Shown here: in pieces, positions 25,901-36,565 of the stretch
Layout of the letters: each line of letters starts with the position of its first letter
Position numbering within the stretch: position 1 is the first letter of the stretch
From: Clostridia bacterium
Lineage (GTDB): Bacteria; Bacillota; Clostridia; Oscillospirales; CAG-272
DNA length: 62,641 bases
Reading direction: 5' to 3'
NCBI GenBank assembly: GCA_017461765.1
Contig: JAFTXO010000024.1
Coordinates: 1 to 62,641 of the forward strand
Program-made: the position numbers and the translations under genes
The notes under the pieces: generated by a model
What the model was told of the DNA's origin: nothing
The model's input: only the letters and a program-made list of their open reading frames with translations
Databases searched by the model: none

Positions 25901-26824
25901 TTATAATATATATTTACGTTTTGCTTCGCAGAGCTGGGTAATAAATTGCTTATCGATTTTCGACAGCTTATATTCCTCTCTGTATATAAGCACGTCCTTA
26001 TATATTTTTTTGTTATCACTGCATTTCTTTTGTACAAGATTATAGCGCTGCAATATTTTTTCGGGTAAGGGAGATACCCACATAAATGTATCTGGATTTT
26101 CAGATAGCAAATCAAACTGACTCGCTCTTTCGAAAATAAATATTCTGCGTGATATATTATCGGGAAGCTCTTCTTTTACGACCTTCGAAAGAGAAAGAGA
26201 CGGTACGTACGGATCTGCATGAGCAATTTCGATACGGTCCTTCAAATCGTCAAAGGTAATATTATCATTATTTGCAAGAGATGAATCCGCACTCATGACC
26301 AAGCAATATGAAAATTCTGTCACCATCTCATAGGCAAGTCCTTTTTCCTCAAGCAATATTTTAAAATATTTATCGTAATTCTCCGCGTAACGAATAATGC
26401 CGAGCTTATAATCGTGATTTAAAATATTATGAATTGTCCTTTGAGAGTTCGTTTCCTTATAAAATATCTCGGCAGAGTCACCTGATAGGGTTTTTGAAAA
26501 CTGTGCAAAAGCTTCGGATATATAGCTGGCTCTTGGTACGGATATGGAAAAGCGTTGCTTTTTTGCTGCTCCCTCCTTATATATCTTATCTACCTGATCG
26601 ATTTGCTTTAATATTTCATTTGCATAGCCAATAAATTCTTCTCCCTCAGGGGTTAAAACCATTCCCTTAGCAGAGCGATTGAAAATAGTAATTCCCAATT
26701 CCGCTTCAAGCTCCTTTACCGAACGGCTAAGGTTAGGCTGAGCTATAAGAAGTGTTTCAGCAGCCTTATTAAGTGAGCCGAGTCTTGCAACCTCAACAGC
26801 ATATTTCATATGCAATATATTCAT
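25901..26824 (-). CDS. LysR-family regulator
   Basis: 307 aa. The N-terminal winged helix (1-60) has the classical LGSLNKAAETLLIAQPNLSRS helix-turn-helix and LTPEGEEF; the effector domain (about 90-300) is atypical and divergent. Located directly upstream of rex on the same strand and ended by its own terminator. Ligand unknown. Confidence 0.88.
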   Translation of the reverse strand: MNILHMKYAVEVARLGSLNKAAETLLIAQPNLSRSVKELEAELGITIFNRSAKGMVLTPEGEEFIGYANEILKQIDQVDKIYKEGAAKKQRFSISVPRASYISEAFAQFSKTLSGDSAEIFYKETNSQRTIHNILNHDYKLGIIRYAENYDKYFKILLEEKGLAYEMVTEFSYCLVMSADSSLANNDNITFDDLKDRIEIAHADPYVPSLSLSKVVKEELPDNISRRIFIFERASQFDLLSENPDTFMWVSPLPEKILQRYNLVQKKCSDNKKIYKDVLIYREEYKLSKIDKQFITQLCEAKRKYIL

Positions 26825-26915
26825 ATTTTTACCCCCTTATGTGAATAATGTTAAAAATATTTATAGATACATATTTATTTTAACATATTTTAATTTTAAA
26901 ATCAATACACGGTAT

Positions 26916-27815
26916 TTATTTTATCAAATCTGTCTGTGCAAGCAGCATTCGTTCCAATTCCTTGGCAGGAAGGCTAAGCGAATTGAATTTTCTCTTAACA
27001 AGGCAAATTTCTCTCTGCGGTATTTTAATGCTAAGATCAAGCTTATGAATACCGTTTAGCGTTTGATTTGATACAAATTCCTTTGGTACAAAGCCAATTC
27101 CGAGATCGTGCTGAACCAATGGCAAAATCTGATCAGAGGTTGCTACCTCTATCTCGGGTATAAATTCACAGCCCTCTGACATAAAGAGCTTAGAATAAAA
27201 ATCGTACGTTGAGCTTTTCCTTTCCAAAGAAATTATCGGACATTCATTTAAGCGTGAAAGATCAAGCTTTTCATTTATTTTCTTATAAAGCTCATCTCCG
27301 CAGACTGCCACCTCTTCAAATTCTTTAAGCTTTTTTTGTGTAAATTCACTGTCTTTATCAATAGGTGTTGTGACAACTGCAAAATCTATGACACCATTTT
27401 TTAATGATATCAAGGACTTGGGGGTTGAAAGATTTGTTATTTTAATTCTTATCTGAGGATATTTTTTATGAAACGAATTCAACACGGGCAAAAGAAAGCA
27501 TCTTAATGCAATTTCCGTAGCGCCAATTGAAACAACGCCATTTTTCAAGCTCTTCTTCATGGAAATTTCCTCTTCCCCCGCTTGAATATGCTCAAATGCA
27601 AGCTCTATATGAGAATATAGCTTTTCACCCTCGGGGGTCAGGCTTACACCCTTATTCGAACGAAGAAGCAAGGTGCATCCCAGCTCTGCCTCCAAGGTCT
27701 TTATTGCTCTTGTAAGATTTGGCTGATTTGCCAAAAGCACATTTGCGGCTTTTGTGAAGCTTCCGTATTTGGCTACATAATAAAAAATCCGATAATAATC
27801 ATAGCTTATATACAT
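26916..27815 (-). CDS. LysR-family regulator
   Basis: 299 aa from ATG 27815, chosen because GGAG lies 6 bp upstream; two earlier in-frame ATGs precede or overlap this SD. HTH region YGSFTKAANVLLANQPNLTRA, then LTPEGEKLYSH and a standard effector domain (GVVSIGATEIALRCFLLP onwards). Divergent from the MATE gene at 28028, which it may regulate in the usual LysR manner (inference). Confidence 0.9.
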   Translation of the reverse strand: MYISYDYYRIFYYVAKYGSFTKAANVLLANQPNLTRAIKTLEAELGCTLLLRSNKGVSLTPEGEKLYSHIELAFEHIQAGEEEISMKKSLKNGVVSIGATEIALRCFLLPVLNSFHKKYPQIRIKITNLSTPKSLISLKNGVIDFAVVTTPIDKDSEFTQKKLKEFEEVAVCGDELYKKINEKLDLSRLNECPIISLERKSSTYDFYSKLFMSEGCEFIPEIEVATSDQILPLVQHDLGIGFVPKEFVSNQTLNGIHKLDLSIKIPQREICLVKRKFNSLSLPAKELERMLLAQTDLIK

Positions 27816-27883
27816 ATTTTTCTCCATATCAAATAGATATAATAAAAATATCAATTATACATTTTACATATAGTTTTAATTGT

Positions 27884-27912
27884 ATTATACTTTATGCAGG
27901 CAAATTTGTCAA
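27884..27912 (-). promoter_or_regulatory. Promoter of the second LysR gene
   Basis: -35 TTGACA, 17-nt spacer, -10 TATAAT on the minus strand, a consensus promoter about 70 bp before the start. Confidence 0.82.
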
Positions 27913-28027
27913 TCAATATTTGAGCATTTTAATAAGCATCTTATTTAAAAATAACATTTAATTTATATATTTTAGGTGTGCTGCTCTTTAAAAACTATAC
28001 TTTTATCTTTCTTTAGGAGAAATGCAA

Positions 28028-29359
28028 ATGAATAAGGATCTGACCGTAGGAAAGCCTTCAACGGTATTATGGAAATTCTGTCTTCCCTTGTTTGGCAGTG
28101 TTATTTTTCAACAGCTTTATAATTTAGCAGACAGCTTCGTGGCGGGAAAATTCATAAATGAGAATGCTCTTGCCGCTGTCGGAAACAGCTATGAGATAAC
28201 TCTTATTTTTATCGCCTTTGCATTCGGATGCAACATAGGCTGCTCTGTTATTGTTTCGCAATTATTCGGTGCGAAAAAATACAAGGATCTGAAAACGGCG
28301 GTTTATACAACTTTGATAGCAAGCGGTATTTTATGTGCGCTTTTGATGGTTTTGGGGCTGAGTCTTGGCTCTTCGCTTTTACACTTGATAAATACGCCTG
28401 ACAATATTTTTGACGACTCATTATTATATTTGCAAATATACGTTTTAGGCTTACCGTTCGTTTTTTATTATAATGTCGCAACAGGTATTTTTTCAGCCTT
28501 GGGAGATTCAAAAACACCGTTTATCTTCCTTGCCTGCTCTTCTGTTTCCAATATTGCAATGGATATTTTATTTGTAACCGCATTCGGTATGGGTGTTGCG
28601 GGTGTTGCATGGGCGACCTTCATTTGTCAAGGGGTAAGCTGTATCTTATCTGTTTTATTCGTCTTTTTGCGATTTTCAAAGATAAAGACAGATGAAAAAG
28701 CTCCTATATTCTCATTTGATTTATTAAAGAAGATCTCAATTGTAGCAATTCCGAGTATCCTGCAACAAAGCTTTATTTCAGTTGGAAACATTATAATTCA
28801 AGGAATAATCAACACCTTCGGCTCGGCTGTAATAGCGGGATATTCTGCTTCGATCAAGCTGAACAATCTGGTTATTACCTCGCTTACCACATTAGGAAAC
28901 GGCATCTCCAATTTTACCGCTCAAAATCTCGGTGCAGATAAGCCCGAAAGAATAAAAGAGGGCTTCAGGGCGGGGATCAAATTAGTATGGATAATTTGTA
29001 TTCCGCTTGTGCTGTTATATTTGATCGCAAGTAATCAGTTGGTATACTTCTTCCTTGACAATCCAAGCACTACAGCCATAGAAACAGGTGTTATGATTTT
29101 AAGAATTGTTTCGCCGTTCTATTTTATCATTTCGTTGAAGCTCGTATCCGACGGAGTTTTGCGAGGTGCAGGAATGATGAACAAATTTATGATTGCCACA
29201 TTTACGGACCTTATATTGCGTGTTACACTTGCAAAGATCTTATCCATTCCCTTCGGCGCTACGGGAATATGGATGGCTTGGCCTATAGGCTGGACGGTGG
29301 CAACGGTTTTATCGTTCGTTTTTTACCGTAAGATAAAATGGAACAAAGTAAAAAAATAA
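28028..29359 (+). CDS. MATE-family efflux transporter
   Basis: 443 aa, about twelve membrane helices in two six-helix halves; PLFGSVIFQQLYNLADSFVAG is the family's N-terminal signature. Na+- or H+-driven multidrug/metabolite export is the family role. Start 28028 is preferred: AGGAG is 8 nt upstream, while ATG 28022 is only 2 nt from it. Divergent from a LysR gene. Confidence 0.92.
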   Translation: MNKDLTVGKPSTVLWKFCLPLFGSVIFQQLYNLADSFVAGKFINENALAAVGNSYEITLIFIAFAFGCNIGCSVIVSQLFGAKKYKDLKTAVYTTLIASGILCALLMVLGLSLGSSLLHLINTPDNIFDDSLLYLQIYVLGLPFVFYYNVATGIFSALGDSKTPFIFLACSSVSNIAMDILFVTAFGMGVAGVAWATFICQGVSCILSVLFVFLRFSKIKTDEKAPIFSFDLLKKISIVAIPSILQQSFISVGNIIIQGIINTFGSAVIAGYSASIKLNNLVITSLTTLGNGISNFTAQNLGADKPERIKEGFRAGIKLVWIICIPLVLLYLIASNQLVYFFLDNPSTTAIETGVMILRIVSPFYFIISLKLVSDGVLRGAGMMNKFMIATFTDLILRVTLAKILSIPFGATGIWMAWPIGWTVATVLSFVFYRKIKWNKVKK

Positions 29360-29367
29360 TATATAAA

Positions 29368-29410
29368 CAAACGGCAGATGCTAAAAGGGCGTCTGCCGTT
29401 TGTTATTTTT
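29368..29410 (+). terminator. Terminator between MATE and clpB
   Basis: CAAACGGCAGA / TCTGCCGTTTG arms (11 bp) with a 13-nt loop, then TTATTTTT. Placed between convergent genes, it can serve both. Confidence 0.8.
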
Positions 29411-29424
29411 GGTTTATTTGGAAA

Positions 29425-32004
29425 TCATACGGTTGCCGTAAGCTGTTTTCCATCATAATCGATAGTTATCATGCTCTCAGGCTCAATATCCTCGGAAATA
29501 ATTTTTCTCGCTATTAAGGTTTCTACTTTTGACTGTATGAACTTTTTCAGCGGTCTTGCACCGTAAATCGGATCATAGGCTGTATCTATAACATAATCCT
29601 TTGCTCTGTCGGTTACGGTTATAAAGAGTCTTTTTTGAATAAGACGCTTTGAAAGCTCCTTAAGAACCAAATCAATGATAGATCGAATATTTTCCTTTGT
29701 AAGCGGCTTATAAAATACTATTTCGTCAAGACGATTAAGAAATTCGGGACGGAAGCTGCGTTTAAGAAGCATATTTACGCTATTTTTTGCGTCCTCGCTT
29801 ATTTCGCCGTTATCCTTTATTCCCTCAAGAATAATATCCGAGCCAAGGTTAGAGGTCATAATTATTATAGTATTTTTAAAGTCTACCGTTCTTCCTTGGG
29901 AATCTGTAATTCTGCCGTCGTCAAGAACCTGCAACAAAAGATTGAATACATCTGGATGCGCTTTTTCTATTTCATCAAAGAGTACAACCGAATACGGTCT
30001 TCTGCGCACTGCCTCTGTAAGCTGTCCTCCCTCCTCATATCCGACATATCCGGGAGGCGCTCCTATTAGACGCGATACGGAGTATTTCTCCATATACTCA
30101 CTCATATCGATTCTGACCATATTATGCTCATCGTCAAAGAGCGACTGCGCGATCGATTTTGCAAGCTCCGTTTTACCTACGCCGGTAGGTCCTAAGAAGA
30201 GGAATGAGCCTATTGGACGCTTGGGGTCTTGAATGCCCGCACGGGAACGCAAAATAGCATCGCAGACCTTATTCACTGCCTCGTCCTGACCCACAACTCT
30301 TTCATGAAGTATTTTATCAAGATTTAAAAGCTTCTCTCTTTCTCCTTCAACAAGCTTTGATACGGGAATACCAGTCCAACGCGAAACCGTTTTTGCAATT
30401 TCCTCGTCCGTTACCTGATCACGAAGGAGTGTGCTCTTTGCTTCCTTTGCTTTCTTTTCCTCTTCCTCAAGCTCCTTTTGAAGCTTTGGAAGCGTACCGT
30501 ATTTAAGCTCGGCAGCCTTATTCAAGTCATACTCATTTTGGGCTTTTTCAATTTGTGCATTCGTATGCTCTATTTGCTCACGAATTTTTTGTACCTTGTT
30601 TATGGAATTCTTTTCGTTTTCCCATTTTGCCTTCATTTCATTGAAGGTATCGCGCATTTCGGCAAGCTCTTTTCTTATTTCATTAAGATGCTCAACGGAT
30701 AACTTATCGGTTTCTTTTTTAAGTGCCGCTTCCTCAATCTCAAGCTGCATGATCTTGTGAGAGATTTCGTCCATTTCAGTAGGCATAGAGTTCATTTCTG
30801 TTTTTATGAGCGAGCAAGCCTCATCGATCAAGTCGATAGCCTTATCGGGCAAAAATCTGTCAGAAATATATCTGTCGGAAAGTGTTGCGGCGGCAATTAT
30901 TGCATTATCATGAATTTTAACGCCGTGATAAACCTCATATCTTTCCTTCAAGCCTCTCAGTATCGATATCGTATCCTCAACATTTGGTTCGTTTACCAAA
31001 ACAGGCTGATATCTTCTTTCAAGAGCGGGATCCTTTTCAATATATTTTCTGTATTCATTAAGTGTGGTAGCACCTATACAGTGTAGCTCTCCTCTTGCAA
31101 GCATTGGCTTTAAAATGTTACCGGCATCCATAGCGCCGTCGGTTTTTCCTGCGCCTACAATAAGGTGAAGCTCATCGATAAAAAGTATGATCCTTCCCTC
31201 GCTTGCCTTAACCTCATTAAGAACAGCCTTTAATCTTTCCTCAAACTCACCTCTGTATTTTGCACCTGCCACAAGTGCGCCCATATCAAGAGAGAAAATC
31301 GTTCTGTCCTTCAAATTATCGGGCACATCTCCCTTTACGATACGCATAGCCAAGCCTTCCGCGATTGCGGTTTTACCGACTCCGGGCTCACCTATAAGAC
31401 AAGGGTTATTTTTTGTCTTACGCGAAAGTATTCTTATAACATTTCGTATTTCCTCGTCTCTGCCGATAACGGGGTCGAGCTTTTGATTTTTTGCAAGCTC
31501 CACAAGATCCGAGCCATATTTTTTCAGCACATCGTATGTTGCTTCGGGATTTTCATTTTTCACGGTCTGATTACCTCTTATTGATTTCAGGGCTGATAAG
31601 AAGGAGTCCTTTGTTATTTTGTACTTATCGATGATTTTTTTAACTGTTGCATCTGCCTTTAATATGAGAGCAAGCATAATATGCTCGACGGAAACGAATG
31701 AATCCTTCATTTTTTCCGCTTCATTTTCTGCACATTCGATAGCTACGGAAAGGCCGTTTGACATATACATAGAGCCACCGTTCACCTTTGGAAGCTTTTC
31801 AATGGCGCTTAAGCTCTCCCTTGCAATATCGTCATGCTTTATCTGCATACGCTTTAAGATTTCGGGAATCAATCCCTCGTTTTGTGTTAAGAGGGCATAA
31901 AGTATATGAACCTGTTCAATGGATTGATTTCCGTTTTCACGAGCCACACCTTGTGCCGAATTTAACGCATCAACGCTTTTTTGTGTGAAATTCTGTAAAT
32001 TCAT
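29425..32004 (-). CDS. clpB: ATP-dependent disaggregase ClpB
   Basis: 859 aa. N domain (1-145), AAA1 with Walker A GEPGVGKT (about 200), middle coiled-coil (about 400-525), AAA2 with GPTGVGKTE (about 605) and C-terminal sensor [10 protein letters not shown]. It resolves stress aggregates with DnaK. No CIRCE or CtsR-type operator is visible; instead the ribbon-helix-helix-like gene lies 23 bp upstream in the same transcript. Confidence 0.96.
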   Translation of the reverse strand: MNLQNFTQKSVDALNSAQGVARENGNQSIEQVHILYALLTQNEGLIPEILKRMQIKHDDIARESLSAIEKLPKVNGGSMYMSNGLSVAIECAENEAEKMKDSFVSVEHIMLALILKADATVKKIIDKYKITKDSFLSALKSIRGNQTVKNENPEATYDVLKKYGSDLVELAKNQKLDPVIGRDEEIRNVIRILSRKTKNNPCLIGEPGVGKTAIAEGLAMRIVKGDVPDNLKDRTIFSLDMGALVAGAKYRGEFEERLKAVLNEVKASEGRIILFIDELHLIVGAGKTDGAMDAGNILKPMLARGELHCIGATTLNEYRKYIEKDPALERRYQPVLVNEPNVEDTISILRGLKERYEVYHGVKIHDNAIIAAATLSDRYISDRFLPDKAIDLIDEACSLIKTEMNSMPTEMDEISHKIMQLEIEEAALKKETDKLSVEHLNEIRKELAEMRDTFNEMKAKWENEKNSINKVQKIREQIEHTNAQIEKAQNEYDLNKAAELKYGTLPKLQKELEEEEKKAKEAKSTLLRDQVTDEEIAKTVSRWTGIPVSKLVEGEREKLLNLDKILHERVVGQDEAVNKVCDAILRSRAGIQDPKRPIGSFLFLGPTGVGKTELAKSIAQSLFDDEHNMVRIDMSEYMEKYSVSRLIGAPPGYVGYEEGGQLTEAVRRRPYSVVLFDEIEKAHPDVFNLLLQVLDDGRITDSQGRTVDFKNTIIIMTSNLGSDIILEGIKDNGEISEDAKNSVNMLLKRSFRPEFLNRLDEIVFYKPLTKENIRSIIDLVLKELSKRLIQKRLFITVTDRAKDYVIDTAYDPIYGARPLKKFIQSKVETLIARKIISEDIEPESMITIDYDGKQLTATV

Positions 32005-32027
32005 AAAAATATACCTCCTTAAATTTT

Positions 32028-32675
32028 TTAAATTATTATTTCACATTTTTTTAAATAATCAACATAAATTCTTTCAATTTCATCGTTCGGTGAAATATTT
32101 GTGTCAATACAAGCAAAATATATTTTCAGTGACTTATCAAATATCTTTATATAATCTGCAATCAGCTCACCTAATTTATCGGTTGTAATTCCGCTTTGCG
32201 TATGCAATATCAACGAACGGCAAAATTTTGCGTTATCCAATGTATATCTTATATCTTTCGTATACTTTGATTCTATCAATGTCCATAGCTTAAAGAACTC
32301 AACCATATAGTAAATAAGTGTAGAATTCTGCGTTCTCATGTAGACCTTAAGCTGTCCTACTTCATTTGAGGACGTTCTGTACAGCTCGACGCTATATCTT
32401 ACAGACGGATTATATTTAAAATCAAGAGACGAACGAAGATTTAATACAGATACTGAGTTGCCAAGCAGTGTTTGAAATGTTTCGCTTGGAGAAAAAATAT
32501 CCTCAAGCTGTTTAAAAATCTGGCTCATTCTCTTCTCGGGTGTCACATATGAAACATACTCCGCAAGAATTTGATTTATCATATTGGAGCGGTTGGTGTT
32601 TGATTTATATGCAAGGCGATCTATTTCCGCCACCACACCGTCGGATAAAATCAAGGAATACATACTTTTTTTCAT
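32028..32675 (-). CDS. Ribbon-helix-helix-like protein upstream of clpB
   Basis: 215 aa from ATG 32675 (AGGAG 8 nt upstream; an earlier in-frame start at 32708 is before the SD). Residues 1-45 (MYSLILSDGVVAEIDRLAYK, then NTNRSNMINQILAEYV) look like a CopG/RHH DNA-binding unit. The rest is an alpha-rich domain without a known family. It could be an autoregulator of the clpB operon (inference from position). Confidence 0.6.
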   Translation of the reverse strand: MKKSMYSLILSDGVVAEIDRLAYKSNTNRSNMINQILAEYVSYVTPEKRMSQIFKQLEDIFSPSETFQTLLGNSVSVLNLRSSLDFKYNPSVRYSVELYRTSSNEVGQLKVYMRTQNSTLIYYMVEFFKLWTLIESKYTKDIRYTLDNAKFCRSLILHTQSGITTDKLGELIADYIKIFDKSLKIYFACIDTNISPNDEIERIYVDYLKKCEIII

Positions 32676-32699
32676 TTCATCAACTCCTTTACAAAATAA

Positions 32700-32728
32700 A
32701 TTATACATCTGATTATAGAACTTGTCAA
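32700..32728 (-). promoter_or_regulatory. Promoter for the RHH-clpB operon
   Basis: Consensus -35 TTGACA, 17-nt spacer, -10 TATAAT on the minus strand; the -10 is about 25 bp before the RHH start. Confidence 0.85.
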
Positions 32729-32772
32729 TAGATTTATATAAATTTTATTGCAATTTTTAAAGTTTTTTATTG

Positions 32773-32811
32773 CAAAAAACAAAAAGGAAGGCCGCTTCCA
32801 ATCGACCTTCC
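32773..32811 (-). terminator. Orphan hairpin with T-rich tail
   Basis: GGAAGGTCG / CGGCCTTCC arms (one mismatch) with an 8-nt loop, followed on the minus strand by CTTTTTGTTTTTTG. No minus-strand gene precedes it; the region 32812-33027 holds no ORF. It may end a short unannotated transcript or be a relic. Confidence 0.45.
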
Positions 32812-33027
32812 CTTCTCCAGATATATTATCCATAGCTTTTTGTCAATAACAGGTTTATTTTTATGGGGGATACCAATGAACTTAGGTTATGGACAAAGAT
32901 ACCTGTATGGTTGATACTATAATATTAGCACGATTTTTTCGTTTTGAGAATAATTAAAAAAGCATATCTGTATTATTACCTATGATATAAGTCGGAAAAT
33001 ATAATTTAAGATAAAGATCTATATTTA

Positions 33028-33057
33028 TTGAATTGTTATTATAAATTATGATATAAT
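33028..33057 (+). promoter_or_regulatory. Promoter for the PHP gene
   Basis: -35 TTGAAT, 18-nt spacer, -10 TATAAT, about 50 bp before the ATG. Confidence 0.6.
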
Positions 33058-33108
33058 AATAAAACAAACATTATTGCAATATTTTCAATCCTATTAAAGA
33101 GGTATTCT

Positions 33109-33909
33109 ATGCAAAGCTTCAATTATCACACTCATACATACAGATGCGGTCACGCCGACAACCGCATGCAGGATGAGGACTATGTTAAAGAATTTATAAA
33201 AAAGGGCTTCAAAAAAATAGCCTTTACCGATCATGCTCCGCAAAAAGAGCAAATCGATAAAAGGCTTTATATGCGAATGGAATATTCGCAATTAAACGAA
33301 TATATAGAAAGTATAAACGCACTGAAGGATAAATACAAGGGCTCGATCGATATAGAAACAGGCTTTGAAATAGAATTTCTCCCGGGGCAGGAGAAAAATT
33401 TGTTTGAGCTGAAGCAGCTTTCGGATAAGCTTATTTTGGGACAGCATTTTATCTACAACGAGGATAATACAGGATTAAAAACTATCAGAATAGATATATT
33501 CAATGATGAGGATTTAATAAAGTATGCAAGCTATATAAAGACAGCTATGGAAATTAAGCTCCCCGATATTGTTGCTCACCCAGATCTTTTTATGTTGAGC
33601 AGTACCTTCTTTGGGAAGGCGGAAGACGAGGCAACGAAAATAATTTGCAAGGCAGCAGAAGAAAGCAGAATTCCCTTGGAAATAAACTTAGCCGAGGCGG
33701 CGTCACATATATCAAATCCGAATAATAAGATACACTACCCTTGCAAGGAGTTTTGGAGAATAGCCTCGGAGTATGATATAAATGTCGTTTACGGAATAGA
33801 TGCCCACAACAAAGGACAAATAGAGCTATACGAAAAATCTATGGAGCTTGTAAATAAAATCATCGGCAGTGACGTTATAGAAAAGCTTCACTTCTTAGAC
33901 AATTTTTAA
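33109..33909 (+). CDS. PHP-domain phosphatase (histidinol-phosphatase-like)
   Basis: 266 aa, PHP metal-dependent phosphoesterase. Metal ligands: HTHTYRCGHAD at 7-17, FTDHAP, E in ETGFEIEF, GQHF, VAHPDLF and GIDAHN. The length and motif order match HisK/HisJ-type histidinol-phosphatases, but no his genes are nearby, so the substrate is open. SD AAAGAGG. Monocistronic. Confidence 0.82.
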   Translation: MQSFNYHTHTYRCGHADNRMQDEDYVKEFIKKGFKKIAFTDHAPQKEQIDKRLYMRMEYSQLNEYIESINALKDKYKGSIDIETGFEIEFLPGQEKNLFELKQLSDKLILGQHFIYNEDNTGLKTIRIDIFNDEDLIKYASYIKTAMEIKLPDIVAHPDLFMLSSTFFGKAEDEATKIICKAAEESRIPLEINLAEAASHISNPNNKIHYPCKEFWRIASEYDINVVYGIDAHNKGQIELYEKSMELVNKIIGSDVIEKLHFLDNF

Positions 33910-33930
33910 ATGGCACAATACAAATAAAAA

Positions 33931-34002
33931 AGGACACTTGTGGGTGTCCTGAATAAATGGGTTTCATAATAAACCCCAAAAGGACGAGAAATTCGTCCTT
34001 TT
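33931..34002 (+). terminator. Three consecutive hairpins, last a terminator
   Basis: AGGACAC/GTGTCCT (33931-33950), GGGTTT/AAACCC (33959-33976) and AAAAGGACGA/TCGTCCTTTT (33978-34002) follow each other after the PHP gene. The last ends in a T-run and works for the convergent GH106-like gene as well. Confidence 0.75.
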
Positions 34003-34083
34003 TGTGTACTTAATTTTCTGTAAGTTGTAGTATTCCGTCTTATTCTTTGGGTGATAAGATGAAGTTGTGCTATTACAAAACAG

Positions 34084-36369
34084 TTAAAAAATCCAATTTA
34101 TTTCTTTAAAGCCGAAGAGTGTTCGCTTGGGTGACGGAGTGCCTCTCCATTGAGAAAGCTCTGATTTTTCATCCCAGTAATCAACATTTCCGAAAATCGG
34201 AGCAATACTTGAACACTGTACGATTTTGAGCTTTATTTTTTCGTTCTGCCATGTTTTATCTATATTATAAACATATGGCGCGGCAATTTTTTCTCCTAAC
34301 AGAACATCATCAGCATATAGACAGGTATATAATTTTGTTCCCGTTATTTCAATGGCTTTCGCTCCCTTTGGAATTGTAATGTCCGATGAAAATTCGATTT
34401 TACCGTAATCGCAAAGCATTTCGCCGAGGGTGAAATGCTTTTTACGCGTGCTTAGTGTTACACTGCAAATATCGCTATTTATTGCTTCGGCAGAAAAATC
34501 TCCGATAGCAAGCACGCTCGGCATATATTTAAAATCCCTCTCCGATTTTATTTCATATACACCTTTTTTAAGCTCAACATTATCAGATAAGCCGTATAGC
34601 TCTCTCATTCCGGCGGATAACGCAGTTGCTTCTTTATAAGAGTTAATTTTTTGACCGTTTAAATATGATTCTGTATCCTTTCTGATAGCAAAAGTCACAT
34701 TCATATCACACTCGCAATTTATTTTCGCGGCAGTCTGTGAATTCAAATACATCATTCGTATCATATTCGGATTACGGTAGCTTAGATCAAACACAGCCGA
34801 TATTTTTTCCTTCTTAAATGAGCTTTGCTCGCAGGAAAGCAAGACATCATGCTCGTTTATAAAAATCCTTTTCCCGTTTATAAGGTACTCGCTAGCGGGT
34901 GCAAACAAATTCAAAACTATTATACTGCCATCACTGAATTTTCTTACAAATATGCCATAAGGAGCTTCTCCGTTTATATCGGTCACAGTAATATTGCCGC
35001 CAAGCGTTTTAATTATTTCATTTGAGCTTACGCTCGCTCCGTTGAGTGTAAATTCAAGCTTTTCGTTAAGCTCTATTACGGGAGTATTGTCGCATACCCT
35101 CTCATCATCTATAAATTTCCATTGAATTTGGTTGTATGTAAGCTCGTTTATCAAATTAAAGAATTGTGAAAGATCCAAGGCGGCGGTTATATTTTTGGCA
35201 CAAACCGAAAAAGGATAACGAATATACACATCCGCCTCATAATCCTTTTCAGCGTATTGAGATGATTTTTTTGCTTCCTCTGATAAGAGCTTCATGCCCA
35301 CAAAATCGGGTTGATCGGAGCTAAAATTATTAAAAAAATCTGTTACAAGCATATTTCCTCGCATATCTATATGAGAAATTGCAAGAAAATAATTATTGAT
35401 TTTATGACACGCGGCAAGATATAGCATACACCGTTTTTTAGCATAGCTCATATCGCACGGGCCTAAGGCAAAGAGCTCAGCCATAGCACCGTTATTGCCA
35501 CTTGCATATTCGGCAACGCCCAGAAGCGCCATCTCGCTTCTATCGGTAAAATCCGTATCTATTTCATCAATTCCCGGAAGCATAAAGGACGAAATATTTT
35601 TCAAAAGCCGTCCGTTGTGCCTTGTAGTCCAAAATGGCTCATTATCGCACATCAAATGCCCCGTCATTATAATTCCGTGGATTTTGCACCAATCGGAAAT
35701 TTTACTGATATAGCACTTATTAAAGCGATCGGAAATTACTTTTGTAGCATAAAGATAAAAGCTTTCATAATGCGAACGCATATCCTTATTAAAGTCACGG
35801 TCAAAAATTCTGTTATAATCTTCCTCAAGACCGTCATAATAGGGGATCGATACGTCATCACAGCAATATCCGATTGACGGCTCGTCGGTAAATATGCCCT
35901 TTATAATATTACCGAAATACTGCTTAAAGCGCTTATAGTATTCCTCGTGAGTACATTTTATAAAGTACTCAACCGCTTCATTTGATAATAAATCAGGAAA
36001 ATACTTTTCACCAAAAAGGCCTGAATTATGCAAGGACTTAAAGCTGATATTACCGATGCTTTCGCCTTTGGTCGCAATTGATCTTAAGCGAAAGCTTTCG
36101 TGACTTGTAACCCTGCCCTTTGCATCTCCCGACGGCCAATTAAAATCGTCATAAAGCCACAGCTGCATATCTAATGTCTGTGCTGCCTCAATAAAATCAG
36201 AAATTGTCTTAAACCACTCCTCCGATAAATATTCAAGCTCGCATCCGGATCTTGGATAAATCAGGGCTTGATCAATTCCGTTCTCCTTAAGCCCCTTTAA
36301 ATATTCGAATATTTTTTCTTTGGTCGGCTTTCCCGTAATTGCCGACATAGTAATAAGCGGACCTTTCAT
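34084..36369 (-). CDS. GH106-like glycoside hydrolase
   Basis: 761 aa, no signal peptide. N-terminal TIM barrel (about 10-400) with YDDFNWPSG, GIFTDEPSIGY and HMDMRG-like ISHIDMRGN; these match the alpha-L-rhamnosidase GH106-type barrel in which LYDE.WPSG and GIFTDE are conserved. C-terminal beta domains (about 480-761) follow. Shorter than typical secreted GH106 enzymes. Rhamnose-containing oligosaccharides are likely substrates, inferred only. Confidence 0.65.
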   Translation of the reverse strand: MKGPLITMSAITGKPTKEKIFEYLKGLKENGIDQALIYPRSGCELEYLSEEWFKTISDFIEAAQTLDMQLWLYDDFNWPSGDAKGRVTSHESFRLRSIATKGESIGNISFKSLHNSGLFGEKYFPDLLSNEAVEYFIKCTHEEYYKRFKQYFGNIIKGIFTDEPSIGYCCDDVSIPYYDGLEEDYNRIFDRDFNKDMRSHYESFYLYATKVISDRFNKCYISKISDWCKIHGIIMTGHLMCDNEPFWTTRHNGRLLKNISSFMLPGIDEIDTDFTDRSEMALLGVAEYASGNNGAMAELFALGPCDMSYAKKRCMLYLAACHKINNYFLAISHIDMRGNMLVTDFFNNFSSDQPDFVGMKLLSEEAKKSSQYAEKDYEADVYIRYPFSVCAKNITAALDLSQFFNLINELTYNQIQWKFIDDERVCDNTPVIELNEKLEFTLNGASVSSNEIIKTLGGNITVTDINGEAPYGIFVRKFSDGSIIVLNLFAPASEYLINGKRIFINEHDVLLSCEQSSFKKEKISAVFDLSYRNPNMIRMMYLNSQTAAKINCECDMNVTFAIRKDTESYLNGQKINSYKEATALSAGMRELYGLSDNVELKKGVYEIKSERDFKYMPSVLAIGDFSAEAINSDICSVTLSTRKKHFTLGEMLCDYGKIEFSSDITIPKGAKAIEITGTKLYTCLYADDVLLGEKIAAPYVYNIDKTWQNEKIKLKIVQCSSIAPIFGNVDYWDEKSELSQWRGTPSPKRTLFGFKEINWIF

Positions 36370-36459
36370 TTTTTCTGCTCCTTTTTGGTGGTATATCTAT
36401 GCTAATTATACTTTATTTTTCAAATGAAATCAAGTTAATCTTTAATACGGGCAAAAGAT

Positions 36460-36501
36460 AAAGCCACCTTAAATGATGTGCATTAGCACTAAGGTGGCTT
36501 T
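36460..36501 (-). terminator. Hairpin after the secreted-protein gene
   Basis: AAAGCCACCTTA / TAAGGTGGCTTT, 12-bp arms and an 18-nt loop. The longer T-run is on the plus strand, but only minus-strand genes flank it; TTTATCTTTT on that side may suffice. Confidence 0.6.
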
Positions 36502-36565
36502 TTTTATTCAGATAGATTTTTTACAGCCCGACAAGTAATATCTCTTGACAGGGCTTTTAATATTT

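Noticed and set aside
27013-27854. Upstream in-frame starts for the LysR, rex, RHH, kinase and XRE genes
   Set aside because: In each case the SD lies downstream of, or overlaps, the upstream start codon, so the shorter start was used.
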